From NCBI GenBank assembly GCA_951640165.1, contig OX621240.1, positions 9,250,713 to 9,314,712 of the forward strand: DNA of 64,000 nucleotides. Reading direction: 5' to 3'. Source of the stretch: Pseudoips prasinana (taxonomy: Eukaryota; Arthropoda; Insecta; Lepidoptera; Nolidae). Positions 23,370-38,400 of the stretch are shown here, in pieces. The translations under genes were made by a program, and so were the position numbers. Below the pieces are notes generated by a model, which searched no databases, was not told the origin of the DNA, and saw nothing but the letters and a program-made list of their open reading frames with translations. Each line of letters begins with the position of its first letter. The stretch's first letter is position 1.

Positions 23370-26300
23370 GTACAATGTAACCTTTCGTTTGTGTAAAATC
23401 ATTTGCCATTATATTTATTTATATTATAAATTATAACTGTATTTCAGATAATAAAGTTTCTGCCGCGACGTATTTTGAACAGTGATGGTGGTGATTTGTT
23501 GGACTGTATTCTGAATGGATTACCAGATCATTCTACAACATGTAAAAGTAAAGTTAAGGTAAACAAAATATTTGTGAATTGTCACAAATATTATAAATAA
23601 TACAGATAAGAACCTGGGACACCAGGTTATTATCTATTATTTATCTCTATATGTGGGAATCGTTCGTTATTTTTAATTATAATTGGGACACTAAGATTTT
23701 TGGGATATTTTATGATTATTAGCAAATTTAATTTTGATAAAAACGCACATTGACGGCTTGCTTTTAATACTGGCTTGTGAGCTGGCAGTTGCTTACATGG
23801 GTACATTGAAAAATTTGCATAATGGTTAAGCTAATTATCTCATAAATATGTCATGATATCCTTCTTGCAGATAGTTGAAATAATTCTCCAAACCTTGAGA
23901 AAGGAGTCAACATCTCTCACCCACTGTGGTGATGTGATCAGTAGACTATGTTTAGAGTTGCCAAGACTACCAATAGATGATCTGGTGAGGTGGTGCAATG
24001 ATAGCATACAGTCTATTATAAACGATGGGGATGTTAACATGATGTGAGTACTGCAAACTTACCACTAGGTAACTTATCTTGTTATTTTTTACAGGTTTTA
24101 TCGTTTATGGAGTAATCTTGATTCCCTGCAAATCTTGTTTATAGTGGAGGTCCCATCTCAATACATATACCAGCATATTATGATTGTTAGAAGAGTTATT
24201 GATAAATACCCCCTTAACCATAGTAAGAAAATGTACTAACATAAATACTAGGAATAAACATTGCCCTGTTTATAGAGTTAGCAAAGCTTAAAATCATATA
24301 GTACATTAAATACACATTACTTAAACAATGATGTCTGCCAGTATTAGATGAATAGTAGAATAGTTAGTTTAGAACTGTAATCATGCAGACTCTTTGCCTT
24401 CAGATCAAATGCTGAACTGTAAGTCTTGTGGTTAGTGACCCTGACTGCTAAGATAGAGTTTGTAAGTTTGTTCCCCACCCTGGACAAATCTTTGATGATG
24501 AGCATGATTGTTCTGCTAGTTGATCTGTGTCTGGATGTAATTTATCTCTACATATAATAAAATCGTAGCGAAACTCTAAACTGTACATTGAATATTTTTT
24601 TAAAAGGATACTTGGGGCGTAATCTACAATCAATATTGAAACCAAAAATATAGATTTTAGAATTTTTGTTTGTTTGTCTGTATGTATGTCCGGGCTAAAC
24701 TCAAAAAGTACTGCATGGATTAACTTCAAATTTTGCATGAATATTGATAAGAGGTCAGGTCAACATGTAGGCAAGCATAGCCCTTTCCATTGCGCTTTGG
24801 GTGACCTTGAGCCGCCTGATAAGGCCCATAGTGAGCAACCACGTCTCCGTTCCGTAAGTCATCACTGGCAACACACACTGCTCGAAGACTTTCGACTTGA
24901 GACACTGCGGTATTTGGGACGAGAAGATATTACGTAGCTTCCCGAACGCTGCCCAGCCGAGTTGGATTCTACGATTGATTTCTCGAAGTTGGACCTACTT
25001 AGTTGGATGGTCTGTCCTAGGTAAATATAGTTCTCTACAACTTCGAGTGCAGAGTCTCCAACCTTAACAAGAGTCTGTGCAACATGGATGTTCGACATGA
25101 TTTTCGTCTTATCCATGTTTATTTTCAGACCCACTTGTTGAGAGACTGCTGAGGCCATCGAGCATTGTACCGAGGTCGTCAAGGGTCTCAGCCATGACAA
25201 CTATATTATTATCGTCGGCAAATCGAAGGTGTGTGATGTACTCGCCATTGACATTGATGCCAAAGCCTTTCCAGTCCAGAAGCTTGAAGACATCTTCCAA
25301 TGCAGCGGTGAACAGTTTCGGAGATATAACATCTCCCTGTCTCACACCTCGCTGCAAGTGGATAGGTTTCGAGTTCTGGTCCTGACATAGTGGCGTTTTC
25401 GTACAAACACTAACACCTCGATATACCGGTAGTCGATTTGGCACCTTTAGAGAGACCTCAGTACGGCCCAAGTTTCGATCGAATCAAAGGCTTTCTCATA
25501 GTCCACAAACGCTAAGCATAATGGCAGGTTATACTCTTCGGTCTTCTGTATAACCTGCCGCAGCGTATGTATGTGGTCTATGGCACATATTTTTATTTTT
25601 TTTTGTTCTGTCAGAGGTCGACAAACGAGCACGTGGGTCACCTGATGGTAAGTGATCACCGCCGCCCATGGACACTCGCAACACCAGAGGAGTCGCGGGT
25701 GCGTTGCCGGCCTTTAAGAGTCAGCAAACAAGTGTTGCTGACCCTTCCCCCCCACCCCGATGAGCTCTGGCGACCTTAACTACTAAGCGACCTTAGGTAC
25801 TAAAGCCTTTACGGAAACCGGCTTGTTCGGGAGGCTGGAAGTCGTCTAACCTGCGTGCGAGACGATTCGTAATGACCCTCGAAAACAACTAGTAAACATG
25901 GATAAGCAGAGTGATGGGTCTGTAATTCTTCAGGAGGGTTTTATCGCCTTTTTTGAAGAAGAGCACCACCAGACCCCTGTGCCATGCTTGTGGCGTTTGA
26001 CCTTCTAGTATGACGGAGTTAAATAACTTCTGAAGGGCCCGTAGGATTGGTGTACCACCCGCCTTCAGAAGCTCTGCCGTAACTCCATCATCACCAGGCG
26101 CCTTGTTGTTCTTAAGCTGTTCGAGAGCCATTCTAATCTCGCACAGGCTGACGTCCGGGATGTCGTCGGTGAAGTCTTGGGTTAGTCGTGCTCTATGATC
26201 TGAGGCACAACTATCGACAGGTGACTGGGTTTTCGTATACAGCTATCCGTAGCACCTCTCGATCTCTCCCAGCAACTCAGGTCTAGACGTGACGATTCTG

Positions 26301-29300
26301 CCATCCTCAGTCTTCAGCTTCGTCAGTTGGCTCTGTCCAACAGACAGTTCTCTTGCAAACACTTTAGAGCCTTTGTTCCGCTCAATGGCTTCTTTAATAC
26401 AATTTGTATTAAATTGGCGCGTGTCGCGAGTCAAAGACTTTGAGATCTGTCTGTTGAGCTGCCGGTATCTGGTAGCATCATAAGAGGATGTAACCTGCTC
26501 AATTCTTCCTCCAGTTCGATCATCTTCTCGTCGGTCCGCAGTGTGCGTGTGTTGTATGTTGCCAGGGCCAGAGGTCGTCGGTTTTGGTAACGTGGAATCT
26601 GCCGGGGATTCTTAGCACCCCCTGCCCTGCCGTAACCACGGCTGGGAATAGCAGGGCTGCCGGGGACTGGGGGCCGCGGTTTTGTTGTGTCCATCATTTG
26701 TGAGGATATGCCATAATCGCCACGCTTGGCAGGCGGGTTGGCGATCGCAGTAGGATAGACATGGTCCTCAGGAGAAAGCTGCTGCCCGTTCTCTGGTATA
26801 TATTCCCTCGGGACGACTTCTACGTCCCCACAAGGGATGAGAGGGGGTGGCGATATTCTCTAGGCCGTCACCACACAGCCAAGTCTAAAGTCCCAAGATA
26901 AATGGGATTAACCCATTCAATCAGCGCCTACAATTCATATTAGAAAATTATTGCTATTTATATTACAAAACTAAATTACCAGTGAAGCTAAGATAATCAG
27001 CTTACTTAGATACATCCCTATTGTACACTAATACAAATACTTCATTGCAAAACACAGTTGTAATGTATTTTCAGTTGGCGTGATGTTCTTCCAGAATGCA
27101 TGAATGCAATAACTGCCCATGACACAGTGAAGCACTGTGGCACTGAAATGACTAGTACTGAGTACAAAGAACAGTGTCTACACACATTATGCCAGTGTCG
27201 GTGGGATGAAAAGCAGCTTGTACAATTGGCGGCTATGTTTAAGTAAGTATTTATTACACCTCAATATTAATTGTTATTAGATTTAGTTCACCATATTCAA
27301 TCATCAACATCATATCAGCTGAAAGACATCGACTGATGGACAAAGTCCTCCACAATTGCTGGTCTTGCGCTAAACGCATCCAGCGATTTCTTGTGAGGGT
27401 CGCTGGGAATATTCAATCATCATCATCATATCAGCCGAAAGACGTCCACTGCTGGGCAAAGGCCTCCCCCAAAAATCTCCACAATTGCCGGTCTTGCGCT
27501 ATCCGCATCCAGCGACCCGCACAAGATCATCGGTCCATCTTGTAGGGGGCCTGCCCACGCTGCGTCTTCCGGTTCGTGGTCGCCACTCGAGAACCTTTCT
27601 TCCCCAGTGGCTGTCGGCCACTTCAGCTTGGCAATTCTTACGGCTATGTTGGTTACTTTGGTTCGCCTGCGGATCTCAACATATCTGATTCGATCTCGCA
27701 GGGAAACTCCAAGCATAGCCCTTTCCATTGCTCTTTGGGTGACCTTGAGCCGCCTGATAAGGCCCATAGTGAGCGATCACTATGAATATTCAATACATAA
27801 ATATAATTTAGCCATGTGGTTTTCGGCCTAGAAAGAATAACGGGGCCACCCCAATCCTGGACCACCCCAAAACCATGCCATGGGTGTCTAAAATGCGACT
27901 TGGGTTACACAAGTCGGACAGCAGACTCACCTTTGTACTAGCTACCACCTAATTGCGGTCACCAACTCACATGCCAAGTGCGGTAACTAAGGCAAACCCC
28001 TTAAAATGGCAACATTATAGAAGCCTTTGGGGGAGGCCTATGTCCTGCTGTGGACGATATCACGCTGATTGTGATGATACATATGAGTAATTTTTACGTT
28101 ACAGTAACAGATGCACCATCATGCCCTGTAGGATGTCATAGAAACAGTTGTCCATACATTTTTAGTTTCAGTAACAGATGCACCATCATGCCCTGTAGGA
28201 TGTCATAGAAACAGTTTTCCATACATTTTTCGTATACCGACCTTCAGTGCCCGACGGCGCGTCTATAAGTCTATTGTAATTGTGTGTAATTTTTATTTAA
28301 TACTAGCTGTGCCCCGCGGCTTTTACCCACGTAAAACTTTATAAATGATAGCCTATGTGTTAATCCAGGGTATCAGCTAACCTAAAATACCTACCAATTT
28401 TTTTTTAATCGCTCCAGTCGTTTGTCGTGCAGTATTAACAAACATACACAAATTTTTGCCTTTTATAACTCAAGAACGGGTGGAGCAATTTAAATGATTT
28501 TTGTGTTTTTGGATAAATATTCGTCAGGAATGGGATATAGGATAGGTAATAAGTAATAAAATATTGTAATAAATTAAAATTATTGAAAACAAAATTCAAA
28601 TACACAGTAAGCAATTGCATCGAAATTAAATAAAAACTGTCAAAATTGTCAATACATAATGTACTATAAATAGTATTTAGGCTATAAATCGGGAAATTGT
28701 CTTTGGTTTGCTTTTTTAATTTGTTTAGTGCGAGTGTTGTTAAAAATATAATTTTGCGAGTATTATAGTTAAAAAATCCCAACGAGGCAAAAACATTAAC
28801 CAACGAAGCCGTAATGCAATTAAGCTAGCTAAGCTCAGAAATAATTAGATTCGATATTACATAATAATTGTTAGTACCTACCTATATAAAATTGGAGATT
28901 TTATAAAATTGGGGGGCGTAGAAATAGTCCCGAGGGAATACCTTCCGGAGAACGGGCAGCAGCGTTTTTCTATGAACATACCAAGCGTGGCCATTGTGGC
29001 ATATACTTACCCCCATTCTTTGAGGAGGCTTTTGTCAAGCAGTTGACGTAATTTGGCTGTGATGGTGAAAATATTAGACAGAGTGCCAAACAAACCTTCA
29101 ATTTCGCGGACACCTATTACTACCACTATTGAACAAAGTACCACGGTAAATACTAATGAAAATTATAAAAGTAACCTAACATTGCACGGTTTGGATGGCG
29201 ACAGAATGAAGTTTTAACAGACTCTAGCCAAAAATGGAGGAGGCACATTGACAATTAATTCATAAATAAGTGGCACTATGCTCTGATTCAAAGTTCTATT

Positions 29301-29340
29301 TATATATGTGTGGCAGGACGACGTTTGCCGGGACAGCTAG

Positions 29341-29423
<83 letters not shown>

Positions 29424-32400
29424 CGGCGTTACAGACGATTTACGGCCACAATAAGTACATTCATATACAAATAATATTAGTGTGATGGTATCTTTATATG
29501 GTACTGAGGTAGTTTGTTATATATTCTCTTTGGAACTGGGTTGAACGCATAGGTCAACGGTATGGATACACCGTACCGTAGAAAAGCCGACTTGTATATG
29601 CGTTTGGGGTTTTTAACTCCCAAATTAATAATATTGTATATATATTTTATTATTAGTGAACAGGCAAGCAGTTGATTCAACTGGTAAGTGCCTGTATCCA
29701 GCTCTTCTCCACTAGTTTCTATTGCAGCTGAGATATTCGTCGATTTTCAAATGTGTTTTCTCAATAAACTATATACATTTTGCTCAACAACTTCATTGTA
29801 ATTGTTTCAGGGACATGCAACTCTCGCGTAATGACCACAAGCAAGCAGTGAACAAGATTTGTTCCTACATAATAGACATACCGCCTGATGCACTACCTCC
29901 TCTAGTACATCAGTTACTCAAGCAAGTTACACTCATTATAAGTATTTCCCTATGGTTACACTACGGCCCAGAATATATATATTTTTCACTTCGTCAAGAC
30001 ACTCAAAATTTAACTCACACGTAATGACCACAAGCAAGAAGTGTATCATAATATAAGAGGTCCAACTACGGTCATGAATAGTGGAGGAAATTGATCGCGG
30101 TTAGTAAAGGCTTGCCTTTCACGCCGCGGGTCATGGTTCGATTCCCACTAAGGACAGATATTTGTGTACATGAACATGTCTATTTATTCTGAGTCTGCAT
30201 TTAATTATCTATATATTTTATTTATATTTATTTATTTCATTTTCAAATTTCGAAAACTTACAGATAATAGGTTACAAATATTTCAGATTAATAAAAAGGA
30301 GATGGCCAATTAAAAGTTTTCACAAATAATTTAATAAAAACATAATTTATACAAAGGCAAGTGTTTGTTAGGATATCCTCGCACGCATATCTACTATTTT
30401 ATTATTTCAGATATTTATAATGCTAAGACTGTTAATTAATTATATTGACTGCTATTACTCATAAACTCATTACACATGGTTATTTTTATGCTTGAAGCAC
30501 TTGAGTGAAAAAGGTCGATGTCGACTCTCTGACTTACAGTGTTATATGTACGGCTCGCCCTGATTAAGAGCGAGTTCCGCCTGTAATTGCAATGGGTAGC
30601 AGAATGTCCTGTCGCCTAAGAAATGCTGACGGTACGCGGAGCCCCATTTTGTCCACCAACTCAGAAACATCTGTCAATCCATTCGCAATGCTATGTAATA
30701 AGGAGATGTCCGTTATCTTCCTTCTCTCGTGAAAGGGAAGCATATGAAACTTTTTGCACCTACTAAAATAATCAGGAAAGTATGTTTTACAGCGAAATTG
30801 AATGTACCGCAAAAATTTCTTTCTTTTATATATCATATTGAGGGTTCCATATCTGTGAGGCCTATTCGAGAAGACTTCGGACGTAAGCACAGAATAGAAT
30901 TTTAATTGTTTTAATATTTTAATATTCAGCTGACATTCTAAAAATAAAACCTAATGCTTTAGAAGCTCTTTTAACTATGTTGTCGATGTGTGTGTCGAAT
31001 AATAATTTAGAGTCGAATGTTACCCCTAAGTCCTTGATCGTATTTACCCTAGCTATGACCTTAGAAGAGAGATTGTAATTGTGCATTATAGTTGGCTTTG
31101 CGCGTAAATGAACATACGTAGCACTTGGCGACATTAAGTTGAAGGTTGTTGATGATACAGTATGTGTGAAAACGGTCTAGATCATGCTGCAGCGAGATGG
31201 CATCCTCATGAGAGGATATCTTTCGCAATATCTTCATATCGTTAGCATAAAGTATAATTTTTGATTCTCTAAAACAGTATGAGACGTCGTTAAAGAAAAT
31301 GTTGAACAAAAGAGGTCCTAGCAATGATCCTTGTGAAATTCCTGAAGGAACACACATCGCTTGCGATGAGTAGCCATTCAGTACTACAATTTGGCTTCTG
31401 TTTTCGACATACAATGAAAACCATCTATACAAATCACCTCGTATACCAATCTGTGATAATTTTACTTTTAGAACGGAATGGTCAATTCGTAAAAAATATT
31501 TAGTGTCGTCGGTGTATATAACATGAACTTGGGATCTCTGAGACATGTGTTCTGATATAAAATCACTAGCTACGATGAGATTAGTTGTGGTGGAGCGACA
31601 CTTGATGAAACCGTGCTGATGATCCCCAAAATTCCGTTTTAACACCGAGTAAAGTTGCTTGTAAATGATTTTTTCAAGTATTTTGGCAAACACACACAGC
31701 TTCGAGATTAGTATACTTATAAAGGGTGTTTTGTTAGAGGTATAGAACTTTAAATTGCATTAAAACAACGATGGATTATTCGATTGACATGAATTTTATT
31801 TATCCGAAAGATAATCTTGTGGCATTACATTTTAAATATGATTTCTGGCATATGGTCGCCACGGCTGGCTCGGATATAGTCCAATCTGGACGTCCAATTT
31901 TCGATGACATTTTCCAACATTTGTGGCCGTATATCGGCAATAACACGGCGAATGTGGTCTTCCAAATGGTCAAGCGTTTGTGGCTTATCCGCATAGACCA
32001 ATGACTTTACATAGCCCCACAGAAAGTAGACTAGCGGTGTTAAATCACAAGATCTTGGAGGCCAATACACAGGTCCAAACGTGAAATTAGGCGGTCACCA
32101 AACGTATCTTTCAATAAATCGATTGTGGCACGAGCTGTGTGACATGTTGCGCCGTCTTGTTGGAACCACAGCTCCTGGACATCATGGTTGTTCAATTCAG
32201 GAATGAAAAAGTTAGTAATCATGGCTCTATACCGATCATCATTTACTGTAATGTTCTGGCCATCATCGTTTTTGAAGAAGTACGGACCAATGATTCCACC
32301 AGCCCATAAAGCGCACCAAACAGTCAGTTAATCTGGATGTAACGGTGTTTCGACTTACACTTGAGGATTAGTTTCATTCCAAATGCGGCAGTTTTGTTTG

Positions 32401-35400
32401 TTGACGTAGCCATTCAACCAGAAGTGCGCTTAGTTGTAAAATGTGTGCTCTGACACTTTCTATCCACAAGGAAATCAAACAGAATAGGTAAATTTTTATA
32501 TATACTACCTAAATTTATATATATTATCAATTTACATAAATATTGATGATAACCCTGCTAATATATATATATTACTATTATTTTATTACTGTTATTGAAG
32601 TATTATATATTCCATATTGCTCTAATTCAATTCTATGCCCTGATTGCTATCAGTCACCAAAAGTTAGATTGACTCGGAAATATGTATCATCGACTATAAC
32701 TATAAAACACTTCACTTATATGTATCATGTTAGATAGTAATCTAAATTTGGTACTCGCCGAAGTTGACAATAATGTCACCATTGGCGAGTCAATACAAGT
32801 CGATGAACCAGAAGTACTTTACTTTTTATTAATACAAGGAAAAGGGGTGCAATTCGCTAAATGTAATTGTGCAAAACATTAGAAGCATCCACGAAGACTT
32901 TGACAATTTTAGATTTTTTCTCGGAAGAACTGGCATCCACTGTGATGTGATTGTTCTAACCGAATGTTGGCTCCAAAGGTCGGAATTACTACCAAAAATG
33001 GCTAATTACAACAATTATAACACTACCAAAAATGGCTAATTACAACAATTATAACACCCAAAAGCATATTAACCAAAATAGCGGAGTGGTTGTTTATGTT
33101 CGTAGTACACTGGACACAGTATATGAACCGAATCTTGCCGGTGCTGACTGTCTTGTAGTTAAAATTGGAATTTCTCATGCCTTTATTTGCATCTACAGGT
33201 CACCATCATTTACTTCATTAGAAAGCTTCCTAAAATCCCTAGATACTCTTCTCAATGAACTGAAATACATACCTAATATTATCCTAACCGGAGACATGAA
33301 TATTGATATCTGTCCACATATTGAAGATTCAAAATGTGACGAATATTTAGATTTTCTTGCAACCCATTGCCTCTTACCCAGTCATACAATACCGACACGT
33401 CTTAGCAAATGTCTAGATCACTGCATAGTAAAATCTAGTATCAAAATTAGAACTATAGTCTGTGAATCAATGGTCACTGATCATAGTAGTTTATACATAT
33501 GCATACCGTTGAAACAATGTCTGCAAAAAAAAGTAAGACAACAACACAAAAAATTAATTATATTAAAGTTAATGAACTGCTAGCACAATTTGACTGGAGT
33601 GCATTATTATTAATAAATCATGCCACCGAACATTTTATTAAGATTTTGTCTAATATACTCTCTAAATGTACTACTACAGTGAGTGTACCCAATAGAAAAC
33701 AAACTTTTCAACCTTGGGTAACCCCGGGGTTACTGAAATGCATAAGATTTAGAAACAAATTGCAGCGGAAATATAAAAAGTGCCCTAATAATAAAAACTT
33801 AGAAATAACATTTAAGAGATATAGAAATCACTGTAATGCAATCCTGCGTAACTTAAAAAATCAATACGATAAGCTAGACCTAGAAAAAAATATAAAAGAT
33901 ATTAAGAAAACGTGGATAACAGTAAAACGGGCTTGCAATCTAAATACGTCAAGAAATCACCAAGACACTGTAGATATATTAAAAATAAAATCCAATCCCC
34001 AAGTTTCTGTTAATTTTATCAATGAATATTTTGTTAATGTAGGTACCAGGTTATCAAACAATTTATTGCAAAAACTCCAGACTACTGAAAATAATCTCGT
34101 GTAAAACTTTAGATCTGAAAAAAGACTATTGAATTCGTTTGTTTTACTAGAAACTGAGGAACAAGAGGTATTCAAAATTATAACGGCTTTGAAAAATACG
34201 AACTCCATGGGTTGGGACGGTTGAAACAATGTATAAGACAACTTACCATGTCTCTAACTTATATTATTAATTTGTCTCTGTCATTGGGTAAATTTCCTAA
34301 TGTATTAAAAGATGCGGTTGTTATTCCTATTTTCAAGTCCGGGGAGAGAGACAGTATTACTAACTATCGACCAATATGTCTATTGTCTACGATTGCTAAA
34401 ATTTTTGAAAAAATCTTGAATGTTCGACTAGTTAACTACTTGGAAAAATATAATATTATATCTGATAATCAGTATGGTTTCAGAAGAAATAGATCTACTA
34501 TGGCTGCAATTGAACAATTAGTTACGAATGTCGCTAAGAATATAGACTCAAAGACAAAAACCATAGGCATATTTCTCGATTTAGCAAAAGCTTTCGATAC
34601 TGTCGCTGTCCTCCTTCTAATCTGTAAGTTGGAGTCAATTGGTATCCGTGGCACTCCATTGGATCTTTTTAAAGATTACCTAAGCAACAGAACACATTCT
34701 GTAAGACTAAACAATTTTGTTAGTTCCAAACAAAAAGTGAATTTCGGCGTTCCCCAAGACTCAGTTCTTGGGCCTACACTATTTTTAATATATGTAAATA
34801 ATCTATGTAATCTTCAACTTCACAATACAAAAATTATTAACTCCAGACTACTGAAAATAATCTCGTGAAAAACTTTAGATCTGAAAAAAGACTATTGAAT
34901 TCGTTTGTTTTACTAGAAACTGAGGAACAAGAGGTATTCAAAATTGTAACGGCTTTGAAAAATACGAACTCCATGGGTTGGGACGGTATAATCTTCAGCA
35001 TTAGCATTCAGCTTTTTTCAGCATTCAGCTTTGCTGATGACACAGTCATTCTATTTCAAGATGATACCTGGACGAAAGTAAAACAGGCAGCTGAAAAAGG
35101 CATAAAAACTATAATAGAATGGTTGGATTCCAATTTATTGACATTAAACTTATCCAAGACCAAGTATATAACTTTTAGTATTAAAAACAATTCACAACCA
35201 AACCCCAACTTTATTTTAAAAGCGCACAAATGTAATGACACTAGTTTAGAACATTGTAACTGTTGTATACTTTCCTCAGTTGGTAGTATTAAGTATCTTG
35301 GTGTCGATATAGACAAGAACCTTAATTGGAAACAGCACATTAACAACTTAAGGGCTCGCATACGTAACCTAATACCAATTTTCAAAAAGTTGCGAAATCT

Positions 35401-38400
35401 TAAAGACAACAAGATTAACAAAACTGTATATCTTGCTTTATGCCAATCTATGGCTACCTATGGTATATCAGCATGGGGGGGAGCTAAAAAAAGTATTTTA
35501 ATTAAAGCTGAAAGAGCGCAGACATGTATATTAAAAGTAATAAATTTTATACATTTCAGATATCCTACCACTGATCTATATAAAGAATTCAAAGTATTAA
35601 CCATTAGACAGTTATTTATGAAAATTATAGTTCTTAGGCAACATTCCTGTACAAAGGGTAGTAGTTTATCAGCCAGAAGGAAATATATGGTTTTTGAAAT
35701 CCCTACATGTAAAATATCTTTTACTACAAACTTCTCATTCTATTTATCTCCCTTCTTGTATAACCGCATTAGTAAGACAAACCCTATTAAAGATATGACT
35801 ATAATATGTTTGCGGAAGGGCTCTGGTATCGTTTCTGAGTAAATTGGACTATGAAGAGACTGAAAAGCTATTAAAAAGGCCGATATAATATTTATGATAT
35901 AATTTATGTTTACTTTTTATATATTAATACAAACAAGTTCATTATTTAAATATATACACTATAAACAATATTTTTATCATATATAAAACACTACATCAAA
36001 AATTGCAAACCTATTAATTAAAGTTAAACCTTAGTTGTTAAGTTCTTTATCAGATTATTCTGTTTTATTAGCGTATACTATGTGTTTACATCCAACTAGC
36101 CACTCCTCGGCTGTACGGATACAAAAGGTGCGATATACCTTTTGTTTCCGTATTACCTAGGGTTGCAACGGATTATGAACTCTGTCGCTAGAACATTAAG
36201 ATCGTACGTAAATTTTACTCGGTAGTGACAATCTTACCTTGCCGTAACACAGTTTCGACTTAACACGGGAGGTAAAGAAATGTTACGGAATACCGACATT
36301 AATACTGTACTAAGTTGTTAAAACATTAGTTTATAAACTTTAAATAATAACTGTGATTATGTGATAGTACGTTAGTATTAGTTTAGTTTGTTAGTGATAG
36401 TTAACAACGAACTCATCTTACATTCCGTTCTATATAATTAGATCAGATAATTAGAATATACCAAATAAATGGTTTCAGGTGATATTGTTTAATAATTTAC
36501 GAGCTAATAAGTAAAAAGTATATGATAGATAATATATTTTGTAAACAAGGATTAACTGCTACTTATACTCAGTCTAAATTGAGCAACACTTTTTGGATAT
36601 TACCGCATACTGTAATAATACTTATGCAGGAAGTTAAAACAATGGTCCTTCTGACTATAAGCCTAAATCTGGCACTGCTGTTCTGTTACACTTTGATGAA
36701 CTATTTTCATTTTTGTTATTTCTCTACAGTTCTAACACGCGATATTGCACTAACGTTTGTGGTCGTACAATTATACTCAAGCCGTTCTGTACTTTATTAA
36801 TTTCGAGTTTAAGTTCAAATTATGTTGGCGTATTTGTTCTATTTTTTCAAAGACTGGTCAGACGGTGTTGTGCAATTACAGAATTTGTTTATGTCCTGCC
36901 ATGCATTGGTCCGTTTGGAGTTAGTGTTAGCTATTTTATTATAAGTGAAGTAATGCTCGTTTATTATAGTTTACATTTTTACTTTTACACATAATAATGG
37001 TTTTAGATTTATTACTAGATACGAGTCTGTTAATATATAATCTTTATTTTTGTAGTTATTTTACGGGTTATAAGGTTTATAAGATGTATGTTAAGGTATT
37101 GTATTTTAGACTGTGTGTAGTAAAGTTTCTTAAATAAAATAAAATAAATAAATATATTATCTTTAAGCATTGCACGTTTAAGGTTTCAAGGGCTAGAAAG
37201 TATTTTAGCCAATTGTCTGATATAACTTTCTTTTTGAGTTTTTACTTAAAAAAAACCTTCAGGACAATTGAGCTAAAAAAATACCTGTAATTTTATCATC
37301 AAAGTCAAAGATTTATTTATTCCGTAAAAAAATTACATTTATGTGGAATCGTCATATTTTTTTTTACCCTACCGTGCAGTGCATGACGTGGCAGCTACTG
37401 AGAAACACTACCAGAAAACTCAGTAGGAATCCTTTTTTAAAATAAAATATACTTAACCCTTAAATGCATACGGTATCAAAAATGATACCTAAAGTTTGAA
37501 TTAGGTTATGGTCTCAAATTTAATGTAAAGCTAGTTTGCTTTTAAAATATTTATGTATATTGATTCATTTCTAAACGAAATAAAGTGTAAAAACTTGGAT
37601 TCATCTAGTATAGTCTATGGTTTTCTGCCATTTTCAAAAGTTAGTGAACGTTCGTAGTACAGGTATTCCCGCGTGATTTTGTTTTTGTTGTGGCTTTCTG
37701 TTTTAGAGACTTTTCGTCCAACAAAAATTGTTCTGACCATCGTAAGTATGCAATTCATATTATCGAGTACGCGTATTTACTTTATTTGTGGGCTTTCATA
37801 CTCTAATTTGCTATTTTTGTGAGGTATCAAAATTGATACTTCATGCATTGGCGCCAAAAAAAAATTCAAGAATTACTTACTTGCCTGAATGTCGTATTAT
37901 ATTTGTTTTTGGCTTCTAATGGCATAAAATATCGCATATTCTTGGTTTTGGGTGATTGCTACAACTGCTTGATGCTTTTATTTACAGATTATGGCTAAGC
38001 GATTAGCAGAACGTGACATCGAGGGATATTTGCGGCAACTGGAAAGTGGAGAACTGTCTGATGACAATTTTGAGGAAGATGAAGACGAAATTGGATATTA
38101 TGCTGATCGTAATGATATTTTAGCTGATTTAGAAGGCAGCTCAGATCATGTAGATGGTGATCCTGATCATGTAGATGGTGATCCGCCAATATTATTTGAC
38201 GATGAAAATGGCAGTTTAGTTTCAAATGAGGAGGTTGAACCGCCACCGCTCCCATCGACTTCTTCAGTAAGTGTTACTGGAAATATAATCACTCGTAACC
38301 TAGTTTGGAAACGGAAAAATTTAAACCTTGTCGAAGAAGCTTTAGCATTCAAAGGAAATACAACTTACCCACAGAATATTATGGAACTTTCCACCCCATA

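Larger units (their letters stand above)
24773..26890 (-). mobile_element. RTE-like LINE, endonuclease deleted, broken
   Basis: Minus-strand element of about 2.1 kb with a 5' UTR near 26890-26700 (gggatgagagggggtggcga and ggcagcagctttctcctgag on the coding strand) and an ORF start at 26697. After [13 protein letters not shown], where the endonuclease should follow, the sequence jumps to the [12 protein letters not shown] region. RT is then readable in pieces down to 24862 and the copy ends abruptly at 24773 beside a Helitron. A separate piece of the same family lies at 27426-27790. Confidence 0.8.
32740..37150 (+). mobile_element. Jockey-like LINE with internal duplication
   Basis: Endonuclease and RT coding from about 32870 to 35842, then about 1.3 kb of AT-rich 3' sequence to an A-rich (taaataaaataaaataaata) end near 37150. 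Carries a 34-bp tandem duplication at about 32991-33056 and a 146-bp duplication (34075-34220 and 34841-34986). Region 35850-37130 shows no clear domains; hydrophobic frames at 36522-36994 are unassigned. Confidence 0.65.

Noticed and set aside
24095..24238. Open frame after an acceptor-like ttttttacag that extends FANCI exon 3 in frame
   Set aside because: It stops after 48 codons and does not resemble FANCI. Joining exon 3 to 27075 keeps phase and matches the family.
29270..29485. 71-codon ORF of repeated Ile-Tyr
   Set aside because: Translation of an (AT)n microsatellite.
36522..36994. Two overlapping hydrophobic ORFs, considered as a chemoreceptor fragment
   Set aside because: No receptor signature could be recognised, and they lie in the 3' part of a LINE.
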